Below, in pieces: positions 7,648 to 14,967 of a DNA stretch of 27,614 nucleotides. The position numbers and the translations under genes were made by a program. The stretch comes from an uncultured bacterium (GTDB lineage Bacteria; Bacillota_I; Bacilli_A; RF39; UBA660). The stretch's first letter is position 1. Each line of letters begins with the position of its first letter. A model generated the notes under the pieces. It was not told where the DNA came from, made no database searches, and worked only from the letters and a program-made list of their open reading frames with translations. The DNA lies in contig CASEDN010000132.1 of the NCBI GenBank assembly GCA_949286645.1, positions 1 through 27,614 on the forward strand. Reading direction: 5' to 3'.

Positions 7648-8137
7648 AATCAATAGCCCCTGTAGGCCCAGTAGGACCTGTTGGACCAGTTGGTCCAGTA
7701 ACTCCTGTTGCACCTGTAGGACCACTTACTCCAGTTGGACCAGTAGGACCCGTCATCCCAGTTGCTCCTGTAGGACCACTTACACCTGTAGGACCTGTTG
7801 GTCCCTGAGGAATACTTAAACTTAAAATAAAATTAGGAGCAGTTCCTGTTATACTAGCAGTAGCAGTACTTCCTGGTGCCCCTGTTGTAACAGTACCTAT
7901 AGTAAGACTTGGTGTAGCACCTGTCATTCCAGTCGCTCCCGTAGAACCAGTAGGACCTGTTGGACCAGTAGGACCCGTCATTCCCGTCGCACCAGTTGGA
8001 CCAGTAGGACCTGTTGGCCCAGTTGAACCAGTAGGACCTCCAGCAGGACCTGTAGGGCCAGTTGGACCAGTAGGACCTTGAACATAACAGAAACGACAAC
8101 GTGGATGAGCATTATTATTGCAAGATTCTCCAAACAT
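7646..8137 (-). CDS. Collagen-like Gly-X-Thr/Pro repeat protein
   Basis: A 163-residue protein made largely of Gly-Pro-Thr-Gly triplets. Order: a short Cys-rich head (residues 1-20, three Cys around CNNNAHPRCRFC), a collagen-like block from about 21 to 76, a non-collagen insert of about 45 residues (ATPSLTIGTVTTGAPG onward), and a second collagen block from about 118 to the end (GAID). Such proteins form triple-helical fibres on the surface or on spores in Firmicutes. The TTG at 8155 gives a longer frame, but AAAGGAG at 8145-8151 lies between it and the ATG at 8137, so 8137 is the start. No signal peptide is visible, so export by a standard route is doubtful, and assembly on a spore is one explanation. 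The repeat DNA also opens a shadow frame, which I ignore. Confidence 0.85.
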   Translation of the reverse strand: MFGESCNNNAHPRCRFCYVQGPTGPTGPTGPAGGPTGSTGPTGPTGPTGATGMTGPTGPTGPTGSTGATGMTGATPSLTIGTVTTGAPGSTATASITGTAPNFILSLSIPQGPTGPTGVSGPTGATGMTGPTGPTGVSGPTGATGVTGPTGPTGPTGPTGAID

Positions 8138-8188
8138 AGCAATTCTCCTTTCCAATATAGTTTATTCTTAATAAGAAAATAAGTTATT

Positions 8189-8213
8189 ATTATAGTCTAG
8201 TAAATGATATAAT
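8189..8213. promoter_or_regulatory. Divergent overlapping promoters of the collagen-like and VOC genes
   Basis: The plus strand has TGA-TATAAT (8205-8213), a perfect extended -10, 23 bases before the VOC start. The minus strand has TATAAT (8189-8194) for the collagen-like gene. The two -10 boxes are only 14 bases apart, so both promoters cannot be occupied together. Confidence 0.65.
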
Positions 8214-8236
8214 TGTAACAAAGAAAGGAATTTATT

Positions 8237-8623
8237 ATGAAATTTAACAAATTAATACCAGAGTTAAGTGTAACTAATATGGATAAGAGTAAAGAGTTTT
8301 ATCTTAATCTAGGATTTAAAGTAATGTATGAGAGAAAAGAAGATAAGTTTGTCTTTCTAGAATTAGAAGGTAATCAATTAATGATAGAAGAAATTAATGA
8401 TAACTGGAATACAGGAGATTTAGAGTATCCCTTTGGTAGAGGCATTAATATAAGTATGACTATAAGTGATATAGATAACTATTATCAAGAATTAGTTAAT
8501 AAAAATATAACTTTCTTTAAAGATATAATGACAAATGAATACGATGTTAATGGTAAATCATATTTAGATAAAGAGTTTTTAATTCAAGATCCTGATGGTT
8601 ATTTATTAAGATTTAATAATTAG
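8237..8623 (+). CDS. VOC superfamily (glyoxalase/bleomycin-resistance-like) protein
   Basis: A 128-residue single-domain protein with the paired beta-alpha-beta-beta-beta pattern of the vicinal-oxygen-chelate fold. Features are IPELSVTNMDKSKEFYLN-LGFKV at the start, FVFLELEGNQLMIEE at the end of the first module, DIDNYYQELVNKNI in the middle, and the ending FLIQDPDGYLLRF, a hallmark of the family. The function may be dioxygenase, lyase or antibiotic binding; the metal ligands cannot be placed safely. It is expressed from its own extended -10 promoter with GAAAGGA ahead of the ATG. No terminator follows it. Confidence 0.85.
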   Translation: MKFNKLIPELSVTNMDKSKEFYLNLGFKVMYERKEDKFVFLELEGNQLMIEEINDNWNTGDLEYPFGRGINISMTISDIDNYYQELVNKNITFFKDIMTNEYDVNGKSYLDKEFLIQDPDGYLLRFNN

Positions 8624-8686
8624 AAAATATTGAATAGCCAAAACATAAAGCAAAATACAGCAAAAATGTAAAATGAATGTTTAAAC

Positions 8687-8710
8687 TATAACGTTAATAT
8701 AATAAGGAGG
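8687..8710 (+). promoter_or_regulatory. Candidate -10 and strong ribosome site for the GNAT remnant
   Basis: TATAAC (8687-8692) or TATAAT (8698-8703) lies just before AAGGAGG (8704-8710). The intact ribosome site shows that the short ORF at 8719 still has an initiation signal. Confidence 0.35.
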
Positions 8711-8718
8711 AGAAAATT

Positions 8719-8835
8719 ATGACTATTATAAAAGCAAATATTAATGATTTTGAAGCTCTTTTAGACTTGCATCTACAAATTGAAGATTATGTAATATCTT
8801 TAGGTACATTAAAAGAACAAAATTGTTTTAGATGA
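8719..8835 (+). pseudogene. Truncated GNAT-like acetyltransferase N-terminus (38 codons)
   Basis: A strong AAGGAGGAG precedes an ATG that opens a 38-residue frame ending in TGA. Its first ~25 residues (IIKANINDFEALLDLHLQI) look like the N-terminal strand and first helix of a GNAT acetyltransferase, comparable to IRKYVNNDFNEIINL in the complete GNAT gene at 18561-18977. The rest of the domain is absent; downstream frames are closed within a few codons. I read it as the leftover of a deleted acetyltransferase gene. A genuine small protein is the alternative. Confidence 0.55.
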
Positions 8836-8864
8836 ATTTTAGCAATTGTATCTCTATAAAAACA

Positions 8865-8873
8865 TGATATAAT
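8865..8873 (+). promoter_or_regulatory. Extended -10 promoter of the small membrane protein gene
   Basis: A perfect TGA-TATAAT, with TTGTAT (8846-8851) 16 bases upstream as a poor -35. The ATG at 8899 is 25 bases downstream. Confidence 0.65.
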
Positions 8874-8898
8874 ACTTATAGAATAGAAGGTGTTATTT

Positions 8899-9063
8899 AT
8901 GAGAATTGGTATGATAGTCTTATTTATGATTCTTTATATTGCTCTAATCGCTTTATTTATATTAGGTTATAAAAAGAAACAAAAGAAAGTATGGGTAACT
9001 AGTTTAGTACTATTTCTAATCGCTATAGTTACAACTATTATCATAACAAGCATCTATGCTTGA
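8899..9063 (+). CDS. Small two-helix membrane protein (54 residues)
   Basis: A short gene with its own extended -10 promoter and an AGAAGGTG ribosome site. The 54-residue product has two hydrophobic helices (about 3-23 and 33-52) joined by a very basic turn (YKKKQKKVW), so by the positive-inside rule the turn faces the cytoplasm and both ends face out. There is no recognisable family. Such small hairpin proteins may be toxins, regulators of larger membrane complexes or simply uncharacterised. Promoter, ribosome site and clean topology together make it credible as a gene. Its stop overlaps the -35 of the next promoter, leaving no room for a terminator. Confidence 0.7.
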   Translation: MRIGMIVLFMILYIALIALFILGYKKKQKKVWVTSLVLFLIAIVTTIIITSIYA

Positions 9064-9088
9064 TTTTTTTCTTGTTTTTTAGTATAAT
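9060..9088 (+). promoter_or_regulatory. Promoter of the HExxH protein gene
   Basis: TTGATT (9060-9065) and TATAAT (9083-9088) are separated by exactly 17 bases. The -35 overlaps the TGA stop of the small membrane protein. Confidence 0.7.
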
Positions 9089-9114
9089 AAGCCTCACTAA
9101 AGGGGAGATGGAGA

Positions 9115-10089
9115 GTGGATTTAATAACTGAAGAAATAAAAGAATCTAAAAACTTTCAAATACTATCTAAAGTGTTTTCTTATCACTATACTAATAAAGA
9201 TAATATAGAACCTATTATTTTATATAATGAATTCAAAGAAGTATTAACAAATTTTATTGAAGAGATTATGAGATACTATCTAATAAAAATGGACTTTGCT
9301 GATTATAGAGGAAAAGATCCTAAAGTAAAAATAGTTGATTTTAACGGCAACACTAACGGAGATTATCATTATAATATGATTAGATTGGATGAAACTATAC
9401 CATGGAACATTTTTAAAGGAAATATTCTTGTCTTTTTTGATATTTGCCATGAGCTTATACATTTTAAATATGATACTGACTTAAATGCTGGAGTAATAAA
9501 TAAAAATATTGTAAGAGCTGCCAAAGAAACATTAATACGACATGAGGCTGAAACCACGGCACCTATTTTTAAATATGACTATTATAGTGATAATTATAAG
9601 TTTGATTCTGAAGAGAAACTAGCTAATATGGAAGGAGTAGATTTATTTAGAGAAATAATAAAATATATGAATATAACTCTAAATAAAGAAGATGACCTAA
9701 AACTACTTAATATTTCTACTAATAACAGACTTCAATATCACAATTATCTTCGTGATTTTAGAAGTAATATTAGATTTAATAATTTTTTCTGGGATTTTGA
9801 AGAAGCCTTTGATTTTTTAATCAGACAAAATCCAGGATGGTATAATCGTTTTCCACAATTACAAATAGAATATTATCAAGATGAAGAAGGTAAAGTTAGA
9901 AAAAGAACAATCGAAGAATTAAAAAAACTTTTAGAAACAGAAGAGGATGAAGATATCAAAGAATATATTCAAAGTCTTTTAGTACCTACTGATTATAAAA
10001 GACTAAGTGATGATGGATTTAAACAAAAAAAGCTGGGGTTAAAAATGCCTTATAATAAATATTACAAAATATCAAATGCTAATTTATAA
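9115..10089 (+). CDS. Unknown protein with HExxH motif, putative zinc peptidase
   Basis: A 324-residue protein with a GTG start and a GGGGAG ribosome site at 9102-9107. The motif FFDICHELIHF places HELIH at 112-116, preceded by hydrophobic residues as in zincin active-site helices. A candidate third metal ligand is in IRHEAETTA (H143, E144, E146) about 30 residues later, a spacing typical of Glu- or His-zincins. The rest is charged and helical, with a hydrophilic Glu/Asp-rich segment near 267-285. There is no signal peptide, so it would act in the cytoplasm. I cannot name the family. The location in a ragged accessory stretch suggests an acquired gene. A non-enzymatic protein with a chance HExxH is the alternative. 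Confidence 0.7.
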   Translation: MDLITEEIKESKNFQILSKVFSYHYTNKDNIEPIILYNEFKEVLTNFIEEIMRYYLIKMDFADYRGKDPKVKIVDFNGNTNGDYHYNMIRLDETIPWNIFKGNILVFFDICHELIHFKYDTDLNAGVINKNIVRAAKETLIRHEAETTAPIFKYDYYSDNYKFDSEEKLANMEGVDLFREIIKYMNITLNKEDDLKLLNISTNNRLQYHNYLRDFRSNIRFNNFFWDFEEAFDFLIRQNPGWYNRFPQLQIEYYQDEEGKVRKRTIEELKKLLETEEDEDIKEYIQSLLVPTDYKRLSDDGFKQKKLGLKMPYNKYYKISNANL

Positions 10090-10115
10090 CCATCTTTTAT
10101 ATTAATATATTTTAT

Positions 10116-10144
10116 TTGCCAATTATAATATTTTAATATATAAT
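10116..10144 (+). promoter_or_regulatory. Near-consensus promoter of the interrupted gene
   Basis: TTGCCA (10116-10121) and TATAAT (10139-10144) have a 17-base spacer. AGGAGG follows at 10161-10166, before the ATG at 10176. Confidence 0.75.
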
Positions 10145-10175
10145 AATCAACATACTTATTAGGAGGTAGATTATA

Positions 10176-10673
10176 ATGGATATGACAGAAATTAGCTTGG
10201 AGATTCAGAGAAGTACATATAAAAAGTTTGCAATTTTATGTAATGTCTTAGAAGAGTTTTCCATTAATGATGATGTTAAAACAAGAGAAAATTTAATGGC
10301 TATAGCAAAATCTTTTAATATTGGACTGCCATTACCTAGTGGAAGATATGGAAATGTACTTGCTGTCGCATTAGAAATGCAATTTTATCAAGGAGCATTG
10401 TTTATGATTAAAAATGCTGATGAATTATAAATAGATTTGACGTGTATTTCTAGTGAATTTGGAGGAAATAATGCTTGGGATGCTCAACAAACTTTTGAAC
10501 TATCACAATTAGGATTTAACAAGACAAAAATAGCAGAAAATGATGAATTTTATAAAGAATACCCATGGCTTATTAAATCTAAAAATAGTAATATTGATGC
10601 AGCATTAGAAATATCTGATATATTACAAAATAAAACTAAATCTAAACAAATTAAGTGCAATGAAATTTATTAA
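10176..10673 (+). pseudogene. Gene interrupted by an in-frame TAA; possible ankyrin-like helical protein
   Basis: A good promoter and AGGAGG drive an ATG at 10176 whose frame stops at TAA (10428-10430) after 84 residues. The very same frame then stays open for 80 more codons to 10673. The downstream part has no ribosome site of its own; its first possible start is a TTG at 10437. The two halves together read as one helical protein of about 165 residues. The join, with GNVLAVALEMQFYQGALFMI before the stop and NNAWDAQQTFELSQLGF after it, resembles stacked ankyrin-like helices. The simplest reading is a recent nonsense mutation. Readthrough or a sequencing error is possible. The two pieces could be kept as separate small ORFs if the stop is real and tolerated. 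Confidence 0.6.
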
Positions 10674-10711
10674 TATTAATTTTCGTTATTATCATTGCAA
10701 TATATATGTTT

Positions 10712-10742
10712 AAAAAATACTGTCAAGAATAGTATTTTTTTT
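10712..10742 (+). terminator. Intrinsic terminator before pflB
   Basis: A 10-bp stem AAAAAATACT/AGTATTTTTT (10712-10721 with 10731-10740) with a 9-base loop ends in a T-run. Confidence 0.82.
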
Positions 10743-10761
10743 AATGAAATTATACATTTAA

Positions 10762-10786
10762 TGGTATAATAAGAATGCAAGGAGGT
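10762..10786 (+). promoter_or_regulatory. Extended -10 promoter and ribosome site of pflB
   Basis: TGG-TATAAT at 10762-10770 is followed by AAGGAGGT at 10779-10786. The ATG at 10795 has an 8-base spacing. The -35 region is weak (TTAATG at 10741-10746) and overlaps the T-tract of the upstream terminator. Confidence 0.65.
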
Positions 10787-10794
10787 ATGAAAGA

Positions 10795-13026
10795 ATGAGA
10801 GAAGAATGGAAAGGCTTCAAAGAAGGAGCCTGGACTAAGGAAATAAATGTTAGTGATTTTATTAAAACTAACTATAAAGGATATGATGGAGATGAAAGTT
10901 TCCTAGAAGGTACTACAGAGAAAACAAATAGAGTTTGGGGAAAATGTAGTGACCTATTAAAAGAAGAATTAAAAAAACATGTACTTGATATTGATGTTGA
11001 CCATATGTCAGGGATTAATGCTTTTGAACCAGGTTATATCAGTAAAGATGATGATGTAATTGTAGGACTTCAAACAGATGCTCCACTAAAAAGAATAGTT
11101 AATCCTTATGGTGGAATTAGAATGGTTTATCAAGAATTAGATGCTTATGGATATAAATTAAATCCTGAAGTTGATAAATATTTTAATGAATACCGTAAAA
11201 CTCATAATCAAGGTGTTTTTGATGCTTATACTAATGAGATTAGAAAAGCAAGACATGTAGGTCTATTAACAGGACTACCGGATGCTTATGGTAGAGGTAG
11301 AATAATTGGTGACTATAGACGTGTCGCTTTATATGGTATTGACTATTTAATGGAACAAAAGAAAGATGAATGGGATAATAAACTATTAGGACCAATGACT
11401 AATGAATTAATCCAACTAAGAGAAGATGTTTCTATGCAATATCGTGCTTTAGATGAAATTAAGAAAATGGCTAAAGGTTATGGTTTTGATATTTCTAAAC
11501 CTGCTAGTAATGCTAAAGAAGCAGTACAATGGACTTATTTTGGTTATTTAGCATCTGTAAAAGAGAATAATGGTGCTGCTATGAGTTTAGGTAGAGTAGA
11601 TGCTTTCTTTGATATTTACTTTGAAAGAGATTTAAATGATGGAACTATAACTGAAAAAGAAATTCAAGAGATTATTGATCAGTTTGTTATTAAATTAAGA
11701 TTAGTTAGACACTTAAGAACACCTGATTATGATGAATTATTCTCAGGAGATCCAACTTGGGTAACTGCATCTATCGGTGGTGTTACTACTGAAGGAAAGA
11801 GCATGGTAACTAAGACAAGTTATCGTATCTTACATACACTAACTAACTTAGATACTGCACCAGAACCAAATATGACTGTATTATGGGCTGGGGGATTACC
11901 AGAAAACTTCAAGAAATATTGTGCTAAAATGAGTATTGAAACAGATGCTATCCAATATGAAAACGATGATGTAATGCGTCCAGTATATGGTGATGACTAT
12001 GCTATCGCTTGTTGTGTATCTGCAATGCGTGAAGGAAAAGATATGCAATTCTTTGGAGCACGTTGTAACCTTGCTAAAGCACTTCTATATGCTATTAACG
12101 GTGGTGTTGATGAAGTTAAAGGTGACCTAGTTGTTGAAGGATTCCCTAAGATGACTGATGAAGTACTTGATTATGATAAAGTAAAAGATGCATACTTTAA
12201 GATGATAGAAAAAGTTGCCGAAGTTTATTCTAATGCAATGAATGTTATTCACTATATGCATGATAAATATGCTTATGAAGCAGGACAAATGGCTTTACAT
12301 GATACTAATGTAAATCGTCTAATGGCTTATGGTGTTGCAGGACTATCAGTTGCAACAGACTCACTTTCTGCTATTAAGTATGCTAAAGTAAAACCTATTA
12401 GAAATGAAGAGGGTATTGCAATAGACTTTGAAGTAGAAGGAGACTATCCTAAATATGGTAATGATGATGATAGAGTAGATAATATCGCTAAAGAAATACT
12501 TGATAAGATGTATAAAGAATTATCTAAACATAAATGTTATCGTAACGCTACACCAACATTATCGGTATTAACAATCACATCAAACGTAGTTTATGGTAGT
12601 AAAACAGGTTCAACTCCAGATGGAAGAAAAGCAGGAGAAGCATTCGCTCCAGGAGCAAATCCAATGCATGGAAGAGATGCAAGTGGTGCTATCGCATCAT
12701 TAAACTCAGTTGCAAAACTTAACTATGCAGATTGTTGTCGTGATGGTATTTCTAATACCTTCTCAATTGTTCCATCATCATTAGGACATAATAAAGATGA
12801 ACAAATTGATAACTTAGTAAGTCTACTTGATGGTTACTTCGTTCAGGGAGCACATCACTTAAACGTTAATGTTTTACAAAGAGAAATGTTAATAGATGCT
12901 ATGAATAATCCAGATAAATATCCATTATTAACTATCAGAGTATCAGGTTATGCTGTTAGATTTAATCGTTTAACTAGAAAACAACAAGAAGAAGTTATTT
13001 CAAGAACTTTCCACGAGAAGATGTAA
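10795..13026 (+). CDS. pflB: Formate C-acetyltransferase (pyruvate formate-lyase)
   Basis: A 743-residue glycyl-radical enzyme that cleaves pyruvate with CoA to acetyl-CoA and formate in anaerobic sugar fermentation. The two adjacent active-site cysteines are C406-C407 in YAIACCVSAM. The radical glycine lies in RVSGYAVRF (G718), 26 residues from the C-terminus, as expected. The length matches PflB (~750). Strong GC-richer codon choice in conserved blocks (for example CGT and GGT) suggests high expression. It is oxygen-sensitive and needs the activase encoded directly downstream. This gene indicates a fermentative, anaerobic or facultative lifestyle. Confidence 0.97.
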   Translation: MREEWKGFKEGAWTKEINVSDFIKTNYKGYDGDESFLEGTTEKTNRVWGKCSDLLKEELKKHVLDIDVDHMSGINAFEPGYISKDDDVIVGLQTDAPLKRIVNPYGGIRMVYQELDAYGYKLNPEVDKYFNEYRKTHNQGVFDAYTNEIRKARHVGLLTGLPDAYGRGRIIGDYRRVALYGIDYLMEQKKDEWDNKLLGPMTNELIQLREDVSMQYRALDEIKKMAKGYGFDISKPASNAKEAVQWTYFGYLASVKENNGAAMSLGRVDAFFDIYFERDLNDGTITEKEIQEIIDQFVIKLRLVRHLRTPDYDELFSGDPTWVTASIGGVTTEGKSMVTKTSYRILHTLTNLDTAPEPNMTVLWAGGLPENFKKYCAKMSIETDAIQYENDDVMRPVYGDDYAIACCVSAMREGKDMQFFGARCNLAKALLYAINGGVDEVKGDLVVEGFPKMTDEVLDYDKVKDAYFKMIEKVAEVYSNAMNVIHYMHDKYAYEAGQMALHDTNVNRLMAYGVAGLSVATDSLSAIKYAKVKPIRNEEGIAIDFEVEGDYPKYGNDDDRVDNIAKEILDKMYKELSKHKCYRNATPTLSVLTITSNVVYGSKTGSTPDGRKAGEAFAPGANPMHGRDASGAIASLNSVAKLNYADCCRDGISNTFSIVPSSLGHNKDEQIDNLVSLLDGYFVQGAHHLNVNVLQREMLIDAMNNPDKYPLLTIRVSGYAVRFNRLTRKQQEEVISRTFHEKM

Positions 13027-13749
13027 ATGAAAGCAAGCGTAGATTCACTTGAAACATTTGGTCTTGTTGATGGACCAGGAATTAGAACCGTAGTATTTTT
13101 AGATGGTTGTACTCTAAGATGTAAATACTGTCATAACCCAGAAACTTGGGCTATGAATGAAGTAAACTATGATACTGATGAATTAGTTAAAAAAATTCTT
13201 CGTAACAAACCATACTTTAAAAGAAACAATGGTGGTGTAACTTTCTCTGGAGGAGAACCTCTTTTACAACTTAATTTCTTATTAGATATCTGTAAGAAAC
13301 TAAAAAAAGAAGGTATCCACATTGCCTTAGATACTGCAGGTGTTGGTATCGGTAAATATAAAGAAATATTAGAGTTAATAGATCTTGTTATTTTAGATAT
13401 TAAACACGTTACTAAAGAAGGTTATAAAGACTTAACAGGAAGAGATATGGAAGAGTCAGAAAAGTTTATCGAAGAGTTAAATAAGAGTGGTAAACCAGTC
13501 TGGATTAGACAAGTAATTGTTCCAGGTATTATGGATAATGATGAATATTTAGATGGTTTAGCAGAATATTTAAAGAAAATAAAAAATATTGAAAAAATAG
13601 AATTTCTACCATTCCATCACTTAGGTTTTGAAAAGTATCAAAAACTTAATATTCCTAATCCATTAAAAGATACACCTGAGATGGATGCTAGTAAATGCGA
13701 TGAACTATATAAAAAGTTTATGAAGAATTACGAGAAGTCTAGAAAATAG
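13027..13749 (+). CDS. pflA: Pyruvate formate-lyase activating enzyme (radical SAM)
   Basis: A 240-residue radical SAM protein that installs the glycyl radical on PflB using S-adenosylmethionine and a 4Fe-4S cluster. The cluster motif CTLRCKYC gives C28, C32 and C35. The GGxxP SAM-binding motif is FSGGEPLLQ. The length fits PflA. The ATG follows the pflB TAA directly with no gap, so translation is coupled; only a weak GAGAAG lies ahead of it. The TAG stop is inside its terminator hairpin. Confidence 0.96.
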   Translation: MKASVDSLETFGLVDGPGIRTVVFLDGCTLRCKYCHNPETWAMNEVNYDTDELVKKILRNKPYFKRNNGGVTFSGGEPLLQLNFLLDICKKLKKEGIHIALDTAGVGIGKYKEILELIDLVILDIKHVTKEGYKDLTGRDMEESEKFIEELNKSGKPVWIRQVIVPGIMDNDEYLDGLAEYLKKIKNIEKIEFLPFHHLGFEKYQKLNIPNPLKDTPEMDASKCDELYKKFMKNYEKSRK

Positions 13750-13760
13750 GCTTCTTTTTA
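13733..13760 (+). terminator. Terminator of pflB-pflA, built from the last codons and stop
   Basis: An 8-bp stem AGAAGTCT/AGGCTTCT (13733-13740 with 13748-13755, one T-G pair) is followed by TTTTATATA. The TAG stop (13747-13749) straddles loop and stem. Confidence 0.75.
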
Positions 13761-13765
13761 TATAC

Positions 13766-13831
13766 CAAGATATTTAAAAATCTTGATTCCGTGTAAAAAT
13801 GTACTAAAAAAAATCTTGATTTGGTGTAAAA
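13766..13831 (+). repeat. Two direct repeats and a palindrome upstream of the double-HAD gene
   Basis: A near-identical 23-base unit (AAAAATCTTGATT-NN-GTGTAAAA) occurs at 13776-13798 and 13809-13831, 33 bases (about three helical turns) apart, differing at only two positions. The first copy overlaps an imperfect 20-base palindrome, CAAGATATTT/AAAAATCTTG (13766-13785). The second copy covers the -35 region of the next promoter, so an operator role is plausible. Confidence 0.6.
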
Positions 13832-13844
13832 GTTAAAAATTATA

Positions 13845-13853
13845 TGATAGAAT
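13845..13853 (+). promoter_or_regulatory. Extended -10 promoter of the double-HAD gene
   Basis: TGA-TAGAAT at 13845-13853. The second direct repeat occupies the -35 position. The ATG is 25 bases downstream. Confidence 0.55.
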
Positions 13854-13877
13854 AATAAAAGAAAGTGAGAGTTGTTT

Positions 13878-14954
13878 ATGATAGAAAAATTAAAAGATAA
13901 ATATGTATTTTTTGATGTGGATGGAACTTTATCAGAATATAGATATAATAATAAATTATATAGTGGAGGTTGTCCTGAACTAGGTTGCCAAACTTTAGAA
14001 GATTTATTATTCTCTAATCTTTTCTCTAAAGCAAGGCCTTTAAAAACTATGCAAAAGATAGTTAGTAATCTAGATTCAAATAGAGTATTTGTATTAGGAA
14101 CAACAGTAACAAATAATGAAGTAGAACAAAAATATACTTGGTTAAAAGAAAATTATCCTAATATTAAACATGAAAATATCTGCTTTATCTCATCTACAAT
14201 GTTAAAGCCAGAAGTAATATTAGAATATTGTAAGCATCTAAATATTAATAAGGAAGATGCAGTTTTTGTAGATGATAGATTAGATGTTTTAAGAAAAGCA
14301 GAAGAGTTAGGAATAACAGCATATCATCCTAGTTCTTTTGTAGAAAAAAAATATATTATTAAGAAGTATATGAAAATAGGAATAGATATAGATGATACTT
14401 TAACAGATGTTAAAGATGAATTATACCAAGCAGCAGTAGATTATGCAAAAAGTTTAGGAAAGAAAATAGAAGAAGAAAATGATTTTGAGGATAAGAACAA
14501 CAATGGTAATAAATGGCAAGAAGTCTTTCACTTTAATTATCAAGAATTAAAATATTTTTTAAAAGACATACAAGAGGAAATTACAAATAAGGCATTGCCA
14601 AGAGAATATGTGGTAGATGTCATAAATAAGCTAAAAGAAGATGGTAATGAAATAATAATTATTACAGCAAGAGATTATGAATTTCATGATGACCCATATA
14701 AATATAGTAAAGATTGGTTAGATAAGAATAATATTTATTATGATAAATTAGTAGTAAATGCAAGAGACAAGAAAAAAGCATGTGTAGAAGAAAAAATAGA
14801 TTTATTTATTGATGATAGTAAAACTAACTGTTTAGCAGTTGCAAGTTCTGGCATAAATACAATAAGAGTATGCAATGAAGTAACTGATGCTGAAAATTGT
14901 TTTAATAACTGGCAAGATATATATAATTATATTAAATCAAACTATAATAGTTAG
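13878..14954 (+). CDS. Protein of two fused HAD-family domains, second 5'(3')-nucleotidase-like
   Basis: A 358-residue cytoplasmic protein carrying two complete HAD phosphatase modules. Module 1 (about 9-155) has FFDVDGTLSEY (nucleophile D13, acid D15), the T loop near LGTTVT, and the metal site VDDRLD (131-136). Module 2 (about 166-355) has GIDIDDTLTD (D170, D172), IITARD (261-266) and FIDDSKTN (310-317). It resembles the NT5C deoxynucleotidase family that dephosphorylates dNMPs. Both active sites look intact. I start at ATG 13878; the TTG at 13872 gives only two extra residues and sits worse relative to GTGAG. It is followed closely by a uracil-DNA-glycosylase-fold gene, so a nucleotide-pool role is possible. 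Confidence 0.8.
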   Translation: MIEKLKDKYVFFDVDGTLSEYRYNNKLYSGGCPELGCQTLEDLLFSNLFSKARPLKTMQKIVSNLDSNRVFVLGTTVTNNEVEQKYTWLKENYPNIKHENICFISSTMLKPEVILEYCKHLNINKEDAVFVDDRLDVLRKAEELGITAYHPSSFVEKKYIIKKYMKIGIDIDDTLTDVKDELYQAAVDYAKSLGKKIEEENDFEDKNNNGNKWQEVFHFNYQELKYFLKDIQEEITNKALPREYVVDVINKLKEDGNEIIIITARDYEFHDDPYKYSKDWLDKNNIYYDKLVVNARDKKKACVEEKIDLFIDDSKTNCLAVASSGINTIRVCNEVTDAENCFNNWQDIYNYIKSNYNS

Positions 14955-14967
14955 AAAGGTTAATCTT

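Noticed and set aside
7660..8080. CRISPR or tandem DNA repeat
   Set aside because: The repetition follows 9-base Gly-Pro-Thr codons with no fixed spacers and lies inside a coding sequence.
7854..8099. Trp/Tyr-rich frame within the collagen-like gene
   Set aside because: It is an artefact of the triplet repeat read in another frame of the same strand.
8833..8835. TGA read as tryptophan (Mycoplasma-like code)
   Set aside because: TGA ends well-supported genes (for example 18525-18527 and 9061-9063), Trp is encoded by TGG, and reading through here adds only a few codons.
9280..9557. Two minus-strand frames inside the HExxH gene
   Set aside because: Shadow frames in AT-rich coding sequence without initiation signals.
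10437..10673. Independent gene starting at a TTG
   Set aside because: No ribosome site precedes it and it is in the same frame as the upstream ORF, so I treat it as the second half of an interrupted gene.
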